Shown: positions 25,629-34,618 of the stretch, piece by piece
Layout of the letters: every line of letters begins with the position of its first letter
Position numbering within the stretch: position 1 is the stretch's first letter
Origin: Desulfosporosinus orientis DSM 765
Lineage (GTDB): Bacteria; Bacillota; Desulfitobacteriia; Desulfitobacteriales; Desulfitobacteriaceae
DNA: 64,000 nt
Direction: 5' to 3'
NCBI RefSeq assembly: GCF_000235605.1
Contig: NC_016584.1
Coordinates: forward strand, 546,001 to 610,000
Notes under the pieces: model-generated
Told to the model about the DNA's origin: nothing
Seen by the model: only the letters and a program-made list of their open reading frames with translations
The model's database searches: none
Position numbers and translations under genes: made by a program

Positions 25629-27413
25629 GTGATAGCTAAGAAAAAAATGAATCGGAGTGTATTAGTGCTGGTCATTTTCTTAATAGTAATTTCTATGGGA
25701 ATTGGGAGCTTTAACATCATGAAAATTATTGCCGCTGAAGAAACCAATATGGATTTATATACGGCAACCTTAAATGCCAATTATGATCAAAATATTCGCT
25801 TGGTAACTCAACAGGCAATCAGCACATTGGACAGCATTTATCAACTGCAACAGCAGGGCAAATTGACTGAGGCTCAGGCCAAAGACGAAGCCATAGCTAT
25901 TATGACCAACATGAGATATGGTGATGACGGCAAAGGGTATTTCTGGGGGGATACCACTGAGGGAATATGCGTCTTTCATGGAACCAATCCCAAGGCTCCC
26001 GGGACCGACCGCAATAATGCCGTTGATTCAAAAGGGTTCTTATATATGAAAGAGATCTTGAAAGCCGGTCAAAATAATGGCGGGTATGTGAATTATTGGT
26101 TTTCCAAGGCGGATCCCAACGATACTCAAGAATATCCAAAACGGGGTTACGCATTAGAATTTAAGCCTTGGAAATGGGTTATTGGGACGGGCAATTATAT
26201 TAATGATATTAATAAAGTCATAGCCGAGCGGCAGGCAGCTGCGGACAAGGAAATGTGGGAAAATATCGGTTACTCTGTCTTAGGAACTCTGGCGGCCATT
26301 ATCGTATCCATTGGCCTCGCATTAATGATTAATCGGAAAATATCTCAAAAAATTGCTCCTATGGCCCGTTCTGCCTCCCTGGTAGCTGAAGGGAATTTGG
26401 ATATCCCCGAGATTCAGGTGACCAGTGATGATGATATCGGACTATTAGGGAAGGCCTTCAACGATATGACAAACCATCTGCGGGAACTAGTAGAAAAGGT
26501 GTCCCAGTCATCCGGGCTTGTGGCTTCAACCTCTCAGGAGCTTACTGCTGGTGCTGAACAATCCGCTCAAGCATCCAATCAAATTGCTTCTGCCATTTCT
26601 GAGGTTTCTCTAGGAGCAGAAAAGCAGCTAAGTGTGGTTGAAAACACAACCCAAGTGGTTAAACAAATGTTAGTGGGAATAAGTCAGATTCTTGATAGTT
26701 CTAAAGTGGTTGCTGATACATCGGAAAAAGCAGCAGCTTCAGCTATAGAGGGCAGTAAAGCCATTGATAAAACCATGGATCAAATGAATAGCATCGAAAA
26801 AACCGTCAATAGTTCTGCTCAAGTTATTGACAGCTTAGGAGAACGGTCTAAGGAGATAAGCCAAATTATTGATACTATATCAGGAATCGCTGAACAAACC
26901 AATCTTTTGGCCCTCAATGCTGCCATTGAAGCAGCACGAGCAGGAGAACAAGGCCGAGGTTTTGCTGTCGTGGCTGATGAGGTGCGTAAGCTTGCAGAAC
27001 AATCCAGTGAGGCTGCTGAACAGATTTCAGCCCTCATTACAGAAATTCAAAAAGATACCCAAAAGGCAATAGCGGCTATGAATAAAGGGACCCATGAAGT
27101 GTCTCTTGGAACCGAGGTTGTCAACACTGCTGATCGCGCTTTCAAGGATATTAATAATTTAGTGACTTCGGTTTTAAATCAAGTAAGAAATATCACTTCG
27201 GAAATCCAACAAACAGCTAATGGAAGCAATCAGATTGAGGACGCCATCGCTGAAATTAATGAAGTTAGCAGTAGTATTGCAGCCCAAACTCAAACTGTTT
27301 CAGCTGCAACGGAAGAGCAAGCGGCTACAATTGAGGAAATTGCTTCCTCCAGCCAAATGCTCTCTAAAATGGCCCAAGATTTAAAGATGTCTTTGACCAG
27401 ATTTCAGGTATGA
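25629..27413 (+). CDS. Methyl-accepting chemotaxis protein with single Cache sensor
   Basis: 594 residues. Membrane helix (about 10-32), extracytoplasmic sCache-type domain (about 35-195) with the marker stretches [10 protein letters not shown] and [16 protein letters not shown], second helix (about 205-225), HAMP (about 228-280), then the long coiled-coil signalling domain with the conserved hairpin tip around [45 protein letters not shown] (given here only as a locator, residues about 410-455 split). Such sCache receptors often sense small carboxylates. GTG start chosen from AAAGGAACG upstream; ATG 25650 is an alternative. Stands alone, between terminators. Confidence 0.93.
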   Translation: MIAKKKMNRSVLVLVIFLIVISMGIGSFNIMKIIAAEETNMDLYTATLNANYDQNIRLVTQQAISTLDSIYQLQQQGKLTEAQAKDEAIAIMTNMRYGDDGKGYFWGDTTEGICVFHGTNPKAPGTDRNNAVDSKGFLYMKEILKAGQNNGGYVNYWFSKADPNDTQEYPKRGYALEFKPWKWVIGTGNYINDINKVIAERQAAADKEMWENIGYSVLGTLAAIIVSIGLALMINRKISQKIAPMARSASLVAEGNLDIPEIQVTSDDDIGLLGKAFNDMTNHLRELVEKVSQSSGLVASTSQELTAGAEQSAQASNQIASAISEVSLGAEKQLSVVENTTQVVKQMLVGISQILDSSKVVADTSEKAAASAIEGSKAIDKTMDQMNSIEKTVNSSAQVIDSLGERSKEISQIIDTISGIAEQTNLLALNAAIEAARAGEQGRGFAVVADEVRKLAEQSSEAAEQISALITEIQKDTQKAIAAMNKGTHEVSLGTEVVNTADRAFKDINNLVTSVLNQVRNITSEIQQTANGSNQIEDAIAEINEVSSSIAAQTQTVSAATEEQAATIEEIASSSQMLSKMAQDLKMSLTRFQV

Positions 27414-27460
27414 GGTCAGTAGCTTAACCTAACCATTAAGTAGTTTCCATAAACATATTA

Positions 27461-27497
27461 AAGAACTTAATTTATATAGATTAGGTTCTTTTTTTAC
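27461..27497 (+). terminator. Terminator after the chemoreceptor gene
   Basis: AAGAACTTAA (27461-27470) faces TTAGGTTCTT (27481-27490), followed by TTTTTACTTT. Confidence 0.75.
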
Positions 27498-27671
27498 TTT
27501 AAAAAACTTGGCGACAGCAAAGTCTTCTAAATTATCGACGAAGATAAAAGAAATGTTGAAAAAAGCAAATGTTGGGTTTATAGTGTATGCTATATTTTAT
27601 TTTTTTATTGTTCAGCAGCCCAGTATATTTATAATGGATATCAGATAGGAAAGTAAAAGGAGAAGAATGCT

Positions 27672-28562
27672 TTGGAGCAAGATTCTTATTCTTGGGAGAC
27701 AAATTACTGGATAAAAAGTGGTTGGAAAATCCGATGTAATAATTTTCCTGACGAAATATACTTTGATTTTCCAACTAAGACTAAAAGTCTAAGCTTAACT
27801 GGAACGGCTTGTTCTCTCAATTGTGCCCATTGTGGCGGACATTACCTCAGAGGAATGATTGATGCTAAAGAACTGTCCTCACAGCTGCCCGAAGAGCTTC
27901 CCTTTACCAGCGCGTTAATCAGCGGTGGATGTAATGTTGAAGGTAAGGTTCCTTTTTGGAACAACTTAGACCTCTTATACATGCTGAAGGCAAGGAATGC
28001 TCGTTTGAATTTTCATGTAGGACTAATTAACAAGAAAGAGATCCAGTTGCTCAAGGGACTAGCTAATGTGGTTTCTTTTGATTTTGTTGGAGATGAAGAT
28101 ACTATTCGTGAAGTATACGGCCTTGAACACAAACTAGAGGATTATATTCGTGTTTATAAGGATTTACGAAAGTATGTGAAGATAATTCCTCACTTAACCC
28201 TTGGCTTAAAGGGCGGGATTTGGAGTGGTGAGGAAAGGGCATTGGAAATTCTTGAGGATATAGGCTTAGAGGGGTTGGTGTTGAATGTATTTATTCCAAC
28301 TAAAGGTACTCTTTACGCTGACCGAGAACCTCCTAAGTTGGAAGAGGTCATCTGTTTTCTGGCTAAAGCAAGAATACGCTTGCCAAAAATCTCTCTTGCC
28401 CTTGGCTGTATGCGCCCTAAAGGGAATTATCGTCAAAAGCTTGATGAAGCTGCGGTAGGATTGGGAATCAACAGAATTGTGATACCTACTCCGAGAGCTC
28501 GGCAATTAGCGGAAGAAAAAGGATTGCTAGTCAAATGGGGAGAGGAGTGTTGCGCTTTATGA
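27672..28562 (+). CDS. Radical SAM protein, LipS1/LipS2-type lipoyl synthase candidate (first)
   Basis: 296 residues, TTG start after AAAGGAG. The radical-SAM cluster motif is CSLNCAHC (CxxxCxxC, about residues 48-55) in the context SLTGTACSLNCAHCGGHYL, which resembles the biotin-synthase-related COG1856 group. It overlaps the next radical-SAM gene by ATGA and is followed by a LipM-like acyltransferase. Two-component lipoyl synthases LipS1/LipS2, each a radical SAM protein, have been described in archaea and some bacteria as replacement for LipA. The gene order here strongly suggests the same route. A late CMRP and a C-terminal ECC could supply ligands for a second cluster. Assignment to LipS1 versus LipS2 is left open. 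Confidence 0.75.
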   Translation: MEQDSYSWETNYWIKSGWKIRCNNFPDEIYFDFPTKTKSLSLTGTACSLNCAHCGGHYLRGMIDAKELSSQLPEELPFTSALISGGCNVEGKVPFWNNLDLLYMLKARNARLNFHVGLINKKEIQLLKGLANVVSFDFVGDEDTIREVYGLEHKLEDYIRVYKDLRKYVKIIPHLTLGLKGGIWSGEERALEILEDIGLEGLVLNVFIPTKGTLYADREPPKLEEVICFLAKARIRLPKISLALGCMRPKGNYRQKLDEAAVGLGINRIVIPTPRARQLAEEKGLLVKWGEECCAL

Positions 28563-29518
28563 TTCGTTGTTCTGCAGGAACTGCAAAAGTACTAGGTTTA
28601 AATAACATAAAAACAGATACCTTGCCAACGACAGCTTATTTAATGGTGGGAGACCACTGTAAGTTTAATTGTGCCTTTTGTTCTCAAGCCCGTGAGAGCA
28701 GGTCAAAGACTAATTTACTTTCTAGAGTGGTTTGGCCGGAATTTGATGACCACGAGGTTATGCGGAGTTTGCATTTACCGGAAGCCCAAAAAGTTATGCA
28801 AAGGGTTTGTTTTCAAGTTGTCCAAGATGGCAAGGCTTTGCAGGAAGTTTCAAGCTTTGTATCAACCTTAAAGAATAAGAGCCCCGAAATGCCCGTTTGC
28901 GTCTCTGCAGGGCCTCGAAGCCTCAATGAGATTGGTGATTTGCTTAAACATGGTGTAGACCGTGTAAGTTTAGCACTTGATGCTGCAACTCCAGAGGTAT
29001 TTGCAAGGACCAAAGATGGATCCTGGCAAAGTCGTTATGAATTGCTCCTACAAGCTGCAGAAATGTTTCCAGGGCATATTGGGACTCACCTTATTGTAGG
29101 ATTAGGGGAAACAGAGGAGGAAATGGTTAGGATTATTCAACAAATGTATGACAAAGGAATCACTGTAGCCTTGTTCGCATTTACACCTATAAAAGGGACC
29201 CGTATGGAACATTTACCCAAACCAGAGTTGGAACATTATCGCCGAATACAGGCTGCCCACTACCTAATCCGGAGAAAATATGCCCGAGAAGATGATTTTA
29301 TCCTTCGATCCGGCAGAATTGTAAGCTTTTCCATAAATTTAGAGCAGCTTTGGACCTATCTCTCGACAGGTGAGGCTTTCCAGACCTCCGGTTGTCCAGG
29401 CTGTAATCGTCCTTATTATAACGAATCTCCCAGGGAAGAATTGTATAACTACCCAAGGCCACTTACTTCTGAAGAAGTTAAAAGTTCCTGGACGGAACTA
29501 ATATCTGGGATAGAATAG
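28559..29518 (+). CDS. Radical SAM protein, LipS1/LipS2-type lipoyl synthase candidate (second)
   Basis: 319 residues from ATG 28559, which overlaps the stop of the previous gene (ATGA); an in-frame ATG at 28535 contains the GGAGAGGAG site and is less likely. Cluster motif CKFNCAFCSQ (about residues 37-46) is biotin-synthase-like. A C-terminal CPGC (SGCPGCNRPYYNE) is a plausible second-cluster or sulfur-donor site. GLGETEEEMVRIIQ is a typical radical-SAM barrel segment. With its neighbours it probably inserts the two sulfurs into protein-bound octanoyl groups. Family by pattern is firm; lipoyl function is inferred from context and resemblance. Confidence 0.78.
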   Translation: MIRCSAGTAKVLGLNNIKTDTLPTTAYLMVGDHCKFNCAFCSQARESRSKTNLLSRVVWPEFDDHEVMRSLHLPEAQKVMQRVCFQVVQDGKALQEVSSFVSTLKNKSPEMPVCVSAGPRSLNEIGDLLKHGVDRVSLALDAATPEVFARTKDGSWQSRYELLLQAAEMFPGHIGTHLIVGLGETEEEMVRIIQQMYDKGITVALFAFTPIKGTRMEHLPKPELEHYRRIQAAHYLIRRKYAREDDFILRSGRIVSFSINLEQLWTYLSTGEAFQTSGCPGCNRPYYNESPREELYNYPRPLTSEEVKSSWTELISGIE

Positions 29519-29529
29519 TGGGTATAAAG

Positions 29530-30342
29530 ATGAAAACATGGAGATATTTGCCTTACTCAGTGCACACTGGCGCTGAGAATATGGCCATAGACGAAGCCAT
29601 TATGGATGGAATGAAAAATAATCACGATGCTCAACCGGTTTTGCGGTTTTACGGCTGGGAGCCTGCTACCCTATCTTTGGGCTATTCTCAAAGCTATTCT
29701 AGAGAAGTCAATGCAGAGGCCTGCCGCCAAGCCAATATTGATGTAGTACGGAGGCCAACCGGTGGCAGGGCAGTGCTGCATCAGTATGAACTAACCTATA
29801 GTGTCATTGTCCCCGAGTCTGAGGACAATTTTAAGGGGACTATTATCCAGTCCTATTTAAAAATAAGCGAAGCATTGTTAAAAGGGATAAAGGCTGTCGG
29901 AGTGTCGGCTGAAATAGTTGCCCAGGCAAGGTCTTCTCATATGGGAACAGCGGCTTGCTTTGATGCGCCTTCGTGGTATGAATTGGCAGTAGGGGGGAAA
30001 AAGCTCGTTGGGAGCGCCCAAATGCGCAAAGATGGGATTCTCTTGCAACATGGATCTATCATATTTCACTTTGATACAGAACTCCTGTTCAGTCTTTTGA
30101 AATTATCCAACGAAGAGGTCCGTCAACGTCTGATAAAGAGCTTTAAGACCAAGGCTTGTGCCCTGGATGAAGTATGGACTCGGCCTGTGACGATTGAGGA
30201 GTTAGAAAGAGAAACTTGTCTTGGCTTTGAGGAGATTTTGGGTATAAATCTAATCCCTGCAGTGCTGACTAATGAAGAAAAAGATACCTCACAAAGGCTA
30301 GTTCAAAAATACAGCTCGCTGGAGTGGACTATGAAACGGTGA
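29530..30342 (+). CDS. Octanoyltransferase LipM-like / lipoate-protein ligase family protein
   Basis: 270 residues from ATG 29530; a GTG at 29518 overlapping the upstream stop is an alternative. BPL/LplA/LipB fold with RRPTGGRAVLH (about 74-84) and the invariant Lys in GGKKLVGSAQMR (about 155-166). A Cys in AACFDAPSWYEL (C143) sits where the catalytic Cys of Bacillus LipM is found, so octanoyl transfer from acyl carrier protein to the target protein is likelier than ATP-dependent lipoate ligation. Directly follows two radical-SAM genes, completing a lipoate assembly operon. Likely targets (GcvH or a 2-oxoacid dehydrogenase E2) are not in this window. Confidence 0.85.
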   Translation: MKTWRYLPYSVHTGAENMAIDEAIMDGMKNNHDAQPVLRFYGWEPATLSLGYSQSYSREVNAEACRQANIDVVRRPTGGRAVLHQYELTYSVIVPESEDNFKGTIIQSYLKISEALLKGIKAVGVSAEIVAQARSSHMGTAACFDAPSWYELAVGGKKLVGSAQMRKDGILLQHGSIIFHFDTELLFSLLKLSNEEVRQRLIKSFKTKACALDEVWTRPVTIEELERETCLGFEEILGINLIPAVLTNEEKDTSQRLVQKYSSLEWTMKR

Positions 30343-30343
30343 T

Positions 30344-32356
30344 TTACGATTGTCGAAGACCGTACTTTTCTAAATGTCGATATAATGTTGTCCTAGCAAT
30401 ACCCAATTGGCGAGCTGTTGCAGAAAGATTGCCACCCGTTTCCTTTAAAAGGCTAATTAGTACAGCCTTTTTGTTACTATTTGCAAATTCCTGCCAGTTT
30501 TCCTCGGAGGATAAATTCCTAGCCAAAGGGGAGCTATGCGTTAATGCCCTTTGAATATAGTCAGGAAAGTCTTCCATTAGAATCGTACACTCTAGGCAAA
30601 ATAACACTGCGTGTTCAATGCTGTTTTGTAATTCTCGAACATTGCCAGGCCAGTTATAAGTATTGATTAAAAAATCCCGAACTTGACGATCGATCTTAAG
30701 ACATGGCTTACTATATTTAGAAGCGAATTGTTTTAAAAAATGATCTATTAACAATGGAATATCACCTCGGCGTTCTCGTAGTGATGGGATGGTGATACTT
30801 ACTACATTTAATCTGTAATAAAAATCCTCGCGAAATAACCCATCCTTTACTAGCTTTTCGAGATTATGGTGAGTAGCAGCGATGATTTTTACGTCAACGG
30901 GTATGGGGGTTGACCCTCCTAACCTTACGACTTCCCGTTCTTGGAGAACCCGTAACAGATGAACTTGAAATCGAAGAGGCATTTCCCCAATTTCATCGAG
31001 GAACAAGGTTCCATGATGGGCCTCTTCAAATTTACCTTTGCGTCCTCCTTTGACCGCCCCAGTGAACGTTCCCGGGTCGTATCCGAAAAGCTCACTAGAC
31101 AGCAGCTCATTTGGTATAGCTCCACAATTTAGAGCCACGAAAGGACCTTTGCTGCGGTCGCTGATTTCATGGATTGATTTGGCAAAAACTTCTTTGCCGG
31201 ACCCGCTTTCTCCAAGCAATAAGATTGGGACATTTGATTGAGCGACAATATTACATTGGGTTATTGATGAAAGAATCTGGCTCGATTTTCCGATGATTTT
31301 GCTCCACGGGGTGCTCTGGAGCTTGGCCCATGTTTCCTTTTGATGAGATTGGCCGGAGGATACCTTTTGCTCTGATTGGCTAAGTATTAGGATGAAGCCT
31401 ATACGTTTGTCTCCTCTGTAGATTTCTTGAACTGATCCTGAAACCCCTAAAGGCTCAATAAAAATCTCATAGTTTTCTTGAGGTTGCACGGGATTAATCT
31501 GATGCGTTATGTCTGTAGTGAATTTTTGAGCTGACCATAGCGTTTTCAATTCTATGTCTGTGGTATGGCGAATGTATCCACGCGCACATAGATTAGCCTT
31601 GATAGGATTAAAGGCTGAATCAAGTACAATAATCCCATTTTGAGGATACAGAAGAACCGCTGATGCATATTTTTCCAACAACATATGTCTTATTAGGAGT
31701 GCTTGTTCATAAAGCTCCTGTTCAATCACCCTAGAAGCCATCATTACCATTCCTAGAGTGTGGGTCTGAGCTTCTTTCCAAGGCCCTGTAATATCAATAA
31801 CGCCCAGTACCTGCTTTGTAACAGGATCACAAATTGGAGATGAAGAGCAGACCCACTCATGTATTCCTTCACAAAAGTGTTCAGCTGCAAAAATCTGAAC
31901 AGGATGACCGGTTTTTAAGCTTGTTCCGATGGCGTTAGTTCCAATTGATTCTTCACTCCAGCTAGAACCTAATACAAAATTAATTTTTTCAGCTTGCTTT
32001 TTTATTTGCCGATCCCCGTCAAGATAGATTATCCTCCCTAGAGAGTCACTTAAGGTTATTAGGTATCTTGTCTTTTCAGCTTGGACAAACAACTGATTCA
32101 AAGTAGTAATAGCATATTTGTAAAGTTTAGAACCACTAATCATGTCTTTGATATCCTCGTCATTAAGCAGATCTTCAGTCCGAATGCGATGAGGATCGAT
32201 TTTGAAATTCTGACAACGGATCCATGAATCGTAGACAGCAGACTGAATATTAAGAGGATCAGGGGAATGATTAATAAATTTGTACCAAAAATCTTTCAAT
32301 AATTTCCTGTGCTTTACGAGTCCTCTAGGGCTGAATCTCGCTGATTGCCAACTCAT
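30344..32356 (-). CDS. AcoR-like sigma-54-dependent transcriptional activator
   Basis: 670 residues from ATG 32356 (AGAGGGTGG five nt upstream; an in-frame GTG at 32365 lies in the site). N-terminal GAF-like sensor region (about 60-220) with RYLITLSDSLGRIIYLDGD and EESIGTNAIGTSL, typical of acetoin-type activators; a PAS-like stretch (about 225-320); AAA+ with GESGSGKE, Walker B LFLDEIGEM and a sigma-54 loop GTFTGA instead of the usual GAFTGA; Fis-type helix-turn-helix at the C-terminus (GNLSATARQLGIARTTLYRHLEKYG). Located downstream of the alcohol dehydrogenase whose sigma-54 promoter and twin palindromes it probably uses. Convergent and 1 nt apart from the lipM-like gene. Confidence 0.93.
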   Translation of the reverse strand: MSWQSARFSPRGLVKHRKLLKDFWYKFINHSPDPLNIQSAVYDSWIRCQNFKIDPHRIRTEDLLNDEDIKDMISGSKLYKYAITTLNQLFVQAEKTRYLITLSDSLGRIIYLDGDRQIKKQAEKINFVLGSSWSEESIGTNAIGTSLKTGHPVQIFAAEHFCEGIHEWVCSSSPICDPVTKQVLGVIDITGPWKEAQTHTLGMVMMASRVIEQELYEQALLIRHMLLEKYASAVLLYPQNGIIVLDSAFNPIKANLCARGYIRHTTDIELKTLWSAQKFTTDITHQINPVQPQENYEIFIEPLGVSGSVQEIYRGDKRIGFILILSQSEQKVSSGQSHQKETWAKLQSTPWSKIIGKSSQILSSITQCNIVAQSNVPILLLGESGSGKEVFAKSIHEISDRSKGPFVALNCGAIPNELLSSELFGYDPGTFTGAVKGGRKGKFEEAHHGTLFLDEIGEMPLRFQVHLLRVLQEREVVRLGGSTPIPVDVKIIAATHHNLEKLVKDGLFREDFYYRLNVVSITIPSLRERRGDIPLLIDHFLKQFASKYSKPCLKIDRQVRDFLINTYNWPGNVRELQNSIEHAVLFCLECTILMEDFPDYIQRALTHSSPLARNLSSEENWQEFANSNKKAVLISLLKETGGNLSATARQLGIARTTLYRHLEKYGLRQS

Positions 32357-32474
32357 AGAAACCACCCTCTGTATAGATGATAAGTCTGAAAACTCAAAAT
32401 TGTCGGACTTATTATCTATTCTATGTCAAGCAATCTTGATTAGCAAGTTTTGTCTGCGAATAACTGCAAATAAA

Positions 32475-32513
32475 TCCAGGGAGGTATTCCTTAATATGGA
32501 AGACCTCCCTGGA
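32475..32513 (-). terminator. Hairpin between the alcohol dehydrogenase and activator genes
   Basis: TCCAGGGAGGT (32475-32485) pairs with ACCTCCCTGGA (32503-32513), on the minus strand followed by TTTATTT. Separates the two transcripts. Confidence 0.78.
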
Positions 32514-32542
32514 TTAAAGACCCTTTCCATGGGAAAGTACTA

Positions 32543-33583
32543 TTAGGCATCTGCTTTGAGTACTACTTTAATCGCATTGTCACGTCGTTCTTCAAAGATA
32601 TCATACCCCTCAGCAACTTGAGATAATGGGATAGTGTGGGTTATGAGCGGCTTCATATTCAGTTTCCCCTCTTTAATAAGATCGATTAGCTCGGGAATAT
32701 GATTGGCCTTGACTAGCCCCATTTTAATTGTAATGTTTTGAATCCAGAGAGTTTGCATTTCCAGAAGCTGTGGTTTTTCAAAGACTCCGATCACTGAAAC
32801 AGTCCCACCTGGTCTTACTCCGGCGATTGCTCCTTTGAAAGTTGGCTCGAATCCATTAGCTTCAACGGTAACATCTGCTCCACGTCCACTAGTAAACTCT
32901 TTTAAAGCTTGCGTAACATCCACTTTTTGAGGATTTAGCCCGTAATCCGCCCAACCTTGTTTAATTGCAAAATCAAGCCTGGATTGATCAATGTCTACTG
33001 CTACTATTCTAGCAGGACACCATAGGCGAGCAGTTGCCATAGCACACATTCCGACTGGGCCAGACCCGAATACCGCTACAGTATCTCCGGGTTGAATATT
33101 ACCGTTTTCTGCTCCAAAATAGCCGGTAGAAAGTATATCTCCTACAAACAAGACATCTTCATCAGTTAAGCTATCTGGAATATGGTACATTCCAGAATCG
33201 GCGTAAGGAACTCTAACGTAGTCAGCTTGGCAGCCATCAATTTTATAGCCAAAGATCCAACTGCCATTTTCACATCTTGAGTAGATACCGCGTTTACAAT
33301 AGTAACATTCCATACACTGTGTGATACAAGAAACAGCAACCTTATCACCTTTCTTGAACTTATTTACACCTGTCCCAATTTCTACGACTTCGCCACAAAA
33401 TTCGTGCCCAATCACTCTTCCCGCTTCTACCTCGGGCAGTCCACCATTTCTGATGTGTTTATCTGTTCCACAAATCGTTGAGGTCGTCACTCTTACTATT
33501 GCATCCGTAGGTTTTTGAATAACGGGGTCGGGTACTTGGTCAAGGCTCATTTTTTTTGGACCATGATAAACAAATGCTTTCAT
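32543..33583 (-). CDS. Zinc-dependent medium-chain alcohol dehydrogenase
   Basis: 346 residues. Catalytic zinc ligands in TICGTDKH (Cys about 38) and GHEFCGEV (His/Glu about 60); structural zinc Cys in CMECYYCKRGIYSRC (about 91-105); Rossmann motif GSGPVGMCA (about 172) followed by an Asp (VAVDID) that favours NAD(H) over NADP(H). Closest in style to secondary-alcohol / 2,3-butanediol / isopropanol dehydrogenases. Substrate unknown. Expression is very likely sigma-54 dependent: see the promoter at 33726-33741, and the neighbouring AcoR-like activator suggests an acetoin/butanediol-type or other short alcohol inducer. ATG after AGGAGGGGG. Confidence 0.93.
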   Translation of the reverse strand: MKAFVYHGPKKMSLDQVPDPVIQKPTDAIVRVTTSTICGTDKHIRNGGLPEVEAGRVIGHEFCGEVVEIGTGVNKFKKGDKVAVSCITQCMECYYCKRGIYSRCENGSWIFGYKIDGCQADYVRVPYADSGMYHIPDSLTDEDVLFVGDILSTGYFGAENGNIQPGDTVAVFGSGPVGMCAMATARLWCPARIVAVDIDQSRLDFAIKQGWADYGLNPQKVDVTQALKEFTSGRGADVTVEANGFEPTFKGAIAGVRPGGTVSVIGVFEKPQLLEMQTLWIQNITIKMGLVKANHIPELIDLIKEGKLNMKPLITHTIPLSQVAEGYDIFEERRDNAIKVVLKADA

Positions 33584-33696
33584 TATATCCCCCTCCTGCT
33601 ATACTTTATTTCAAAATTGAACGAGCAAGTGCTTGTTAAATTTCACCGGTGCTTCCCTCGATATACCATTAACTCACTCCCTTCTTAAGCGATATA

Positions 33697-33722
33697 ATCA
33701 GAATATTATTTAATATTCTGAT
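33697..33722. repeat. Perfect palindrome at the alcohol dehydrogenase transcription start
   Basis: ATCAGAATATT (33697-33707) and AATATTCTGAT (33712-33722), 4-nt loop. It lies immediately downstream of the sigma-54 promoter, near +1, so it could be an operator or a 5' mRNA hairpin. Confidence 0.7.
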
Positions 33723-33725
33723 AAC

Positions 33726-33741
33726 TGCAAGTTTAATGCCA
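33726..33741 (-). promoter_or_regulatory. Sigma-54 (-24/-12) promoter of the alcohol dehydrogenase gene
   Basis: Minus strand reads TGGCATTAAACTTGCA: TGGCA and TTGC at the exact spacing of the -24/-12 consensus (TGGCACG-N4-TTGCW). Confidence 0.85.
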
Positions 33742-33820
33742 GCCATGAAGAATCACAAAATCAGGGTCGAGATGGCTCATTGAACAAATTCATGGTAAAT
33801 TAAGTTTAAAAATACGACAA

Positions 33821-33850
33821 TTGTAGCGCTACAGATGTGTAGCGCTACAA
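33821..33850. promoter_or_regulatory. Twin palindromic enhancer sites for the sigma-54 activator
   Basis: TGTAGCGCTACA is present twice (33822-33833 and 33838-33849), each a perfect palindrome, 16 bp centre to centre, flanked by TT/AA. They lie about 80-110 bp upstream of the -24 box, the usual place for activator binding. Confidence 0.82.
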
Positions 33851-33878
33851 TATTTAGGATTCGTATTGTTCTTTTTAC

Positions 33879-33909
33879 TTGACTCTAACCTAAGGTAAGG
33901 CATTATGAT
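33879..33909 (+). promoter_or_regulatory. MerR-type promoter with 19-bp spacer
   Basis: TTGACT (33879-33884) and TATGAT (33904-33909) are 19 bp apart with a small dyad (ACCTAAGGT) in the spacer, the geometry of MerR-regulated promoters, suggesting autoregulation. Confidence 0.68.
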
Positions 33910-33930
33910 GGTTCTTGAGGTGAGAAATTT

Positions 33931-34308
33931 ATGTTGTATACGGTAAAAGAAGCTGCCAATCTAACAGGAATAACTGTTAAAACACTGTATCATTATCATA
34001 AAATCGGTTTGCTTACTCCCCAGAGCATTAGTGATGCCGGTTATCGCTTATACAGTATGAAGGAATTGGAGCAACTGCAGCGGATTCTATTCTTTCGTGA
34101 ACTGGACTTCTCCCTCAAAGATATTAAAAAGGTGCTTGAGGATGAGCCGAGTCGTCAATTGTGCTTAACAAATCAGTATGAACTGCTTTATGCGCGCAGG
34201 CAGCGGCTGGATGTATCAACAGCCAGGACTTTGTTACTACCTCAGTGTGGTCGCAGAAGCCTATGCGTCTGCAAGGCAGCAATAGATGATTTGATTAATT
34301 TGGGATAA
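33931..34308 (+). CDS. MerR-family transcriptional regulator
   Basis: 125 residues. N-terminal winged helix YTVKEAANLTGITVKTLYHYHKIGLL with the wing around DAGYRLYS, then the start of the dimerisation helix (about 75-105). The effector part is short and contains three Cys (LPQCGRRSLCVC, about 104-114), unlike TipA-type regulators where a long domain follows. The Cys group could be a metal or thiol sensor (inference), or the domain may be truncated. GAGGTGAGAA precedes ATG. Stands alone with its own terminator. Confidence 0.88.
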   Translation: MLYTVKEAANLTGITVKTLYHYHKIGLLTPQSISDAGYRLYSMKELEQLQRILFFRELDFSLKDIKKVLEDEPSRQLCLTNQYELLYARRQRLDVSTARTLLLPQCGRRSLCVCKAAIDDLINLG

Positions 34309-34309
34309 G

Positions 34310-34343
34310 AAAGATCCACATCCAAGGGGTGTGGATCTTTTCC
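34310..34343 (+). terminator. Rho-independent terminator after the MerR gene
   Basis: AAAGATCCACA and TGTGGATCTTT around a 9-nt loop, followed by TCC. Confidence 0.82.
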
Positions 34344-34446
34344 TTGTGAATATCCAATAATGGTATTTATTCATTATTTTGGGTACTCTAAAATCATGAA
34401 ATAGGATTGACAGTTGATTCTGAAAACGGTAAAATTGGACAAGTAA

Positions 34447-34460
34447 TGTAACCGTTTACA
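34447..34460. promoter_or_regulatory. LacI-type operator 1 (rbs)
   Basis: TGTAACCGTTTACA, a near-palindrome with central CG as bound by LacI-family regulators; it also resembles a CcpA cre site. Confidence 0.72.
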
Positions 34461-34580
34461 ATGGCTTTGGTTATTTAAAGTTACTACTAAAATTTAACCA
34501 TTAAACTATTTTGAACGCTGTTATATAAGAGTTTATTCATTATTGGATAGTAATAAATTGTGAATGATTTGGTTTGTAAA

Positions 34581-34594
34581 TGTAACCGATTACA
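34581..34594. promoter_or_regulatory. LacI-type operator 2 (rbs)
   Basis: TGTAACCGATTACA, 134 bp from operator 1 and just before the rbsR start. The pair suggests looping or independent RbsR and CcpA control. Confidence 0.75.
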
Positions 34595-34618
34595 AAACGA
34601 ATTGCAGGTGTTTTTTCA

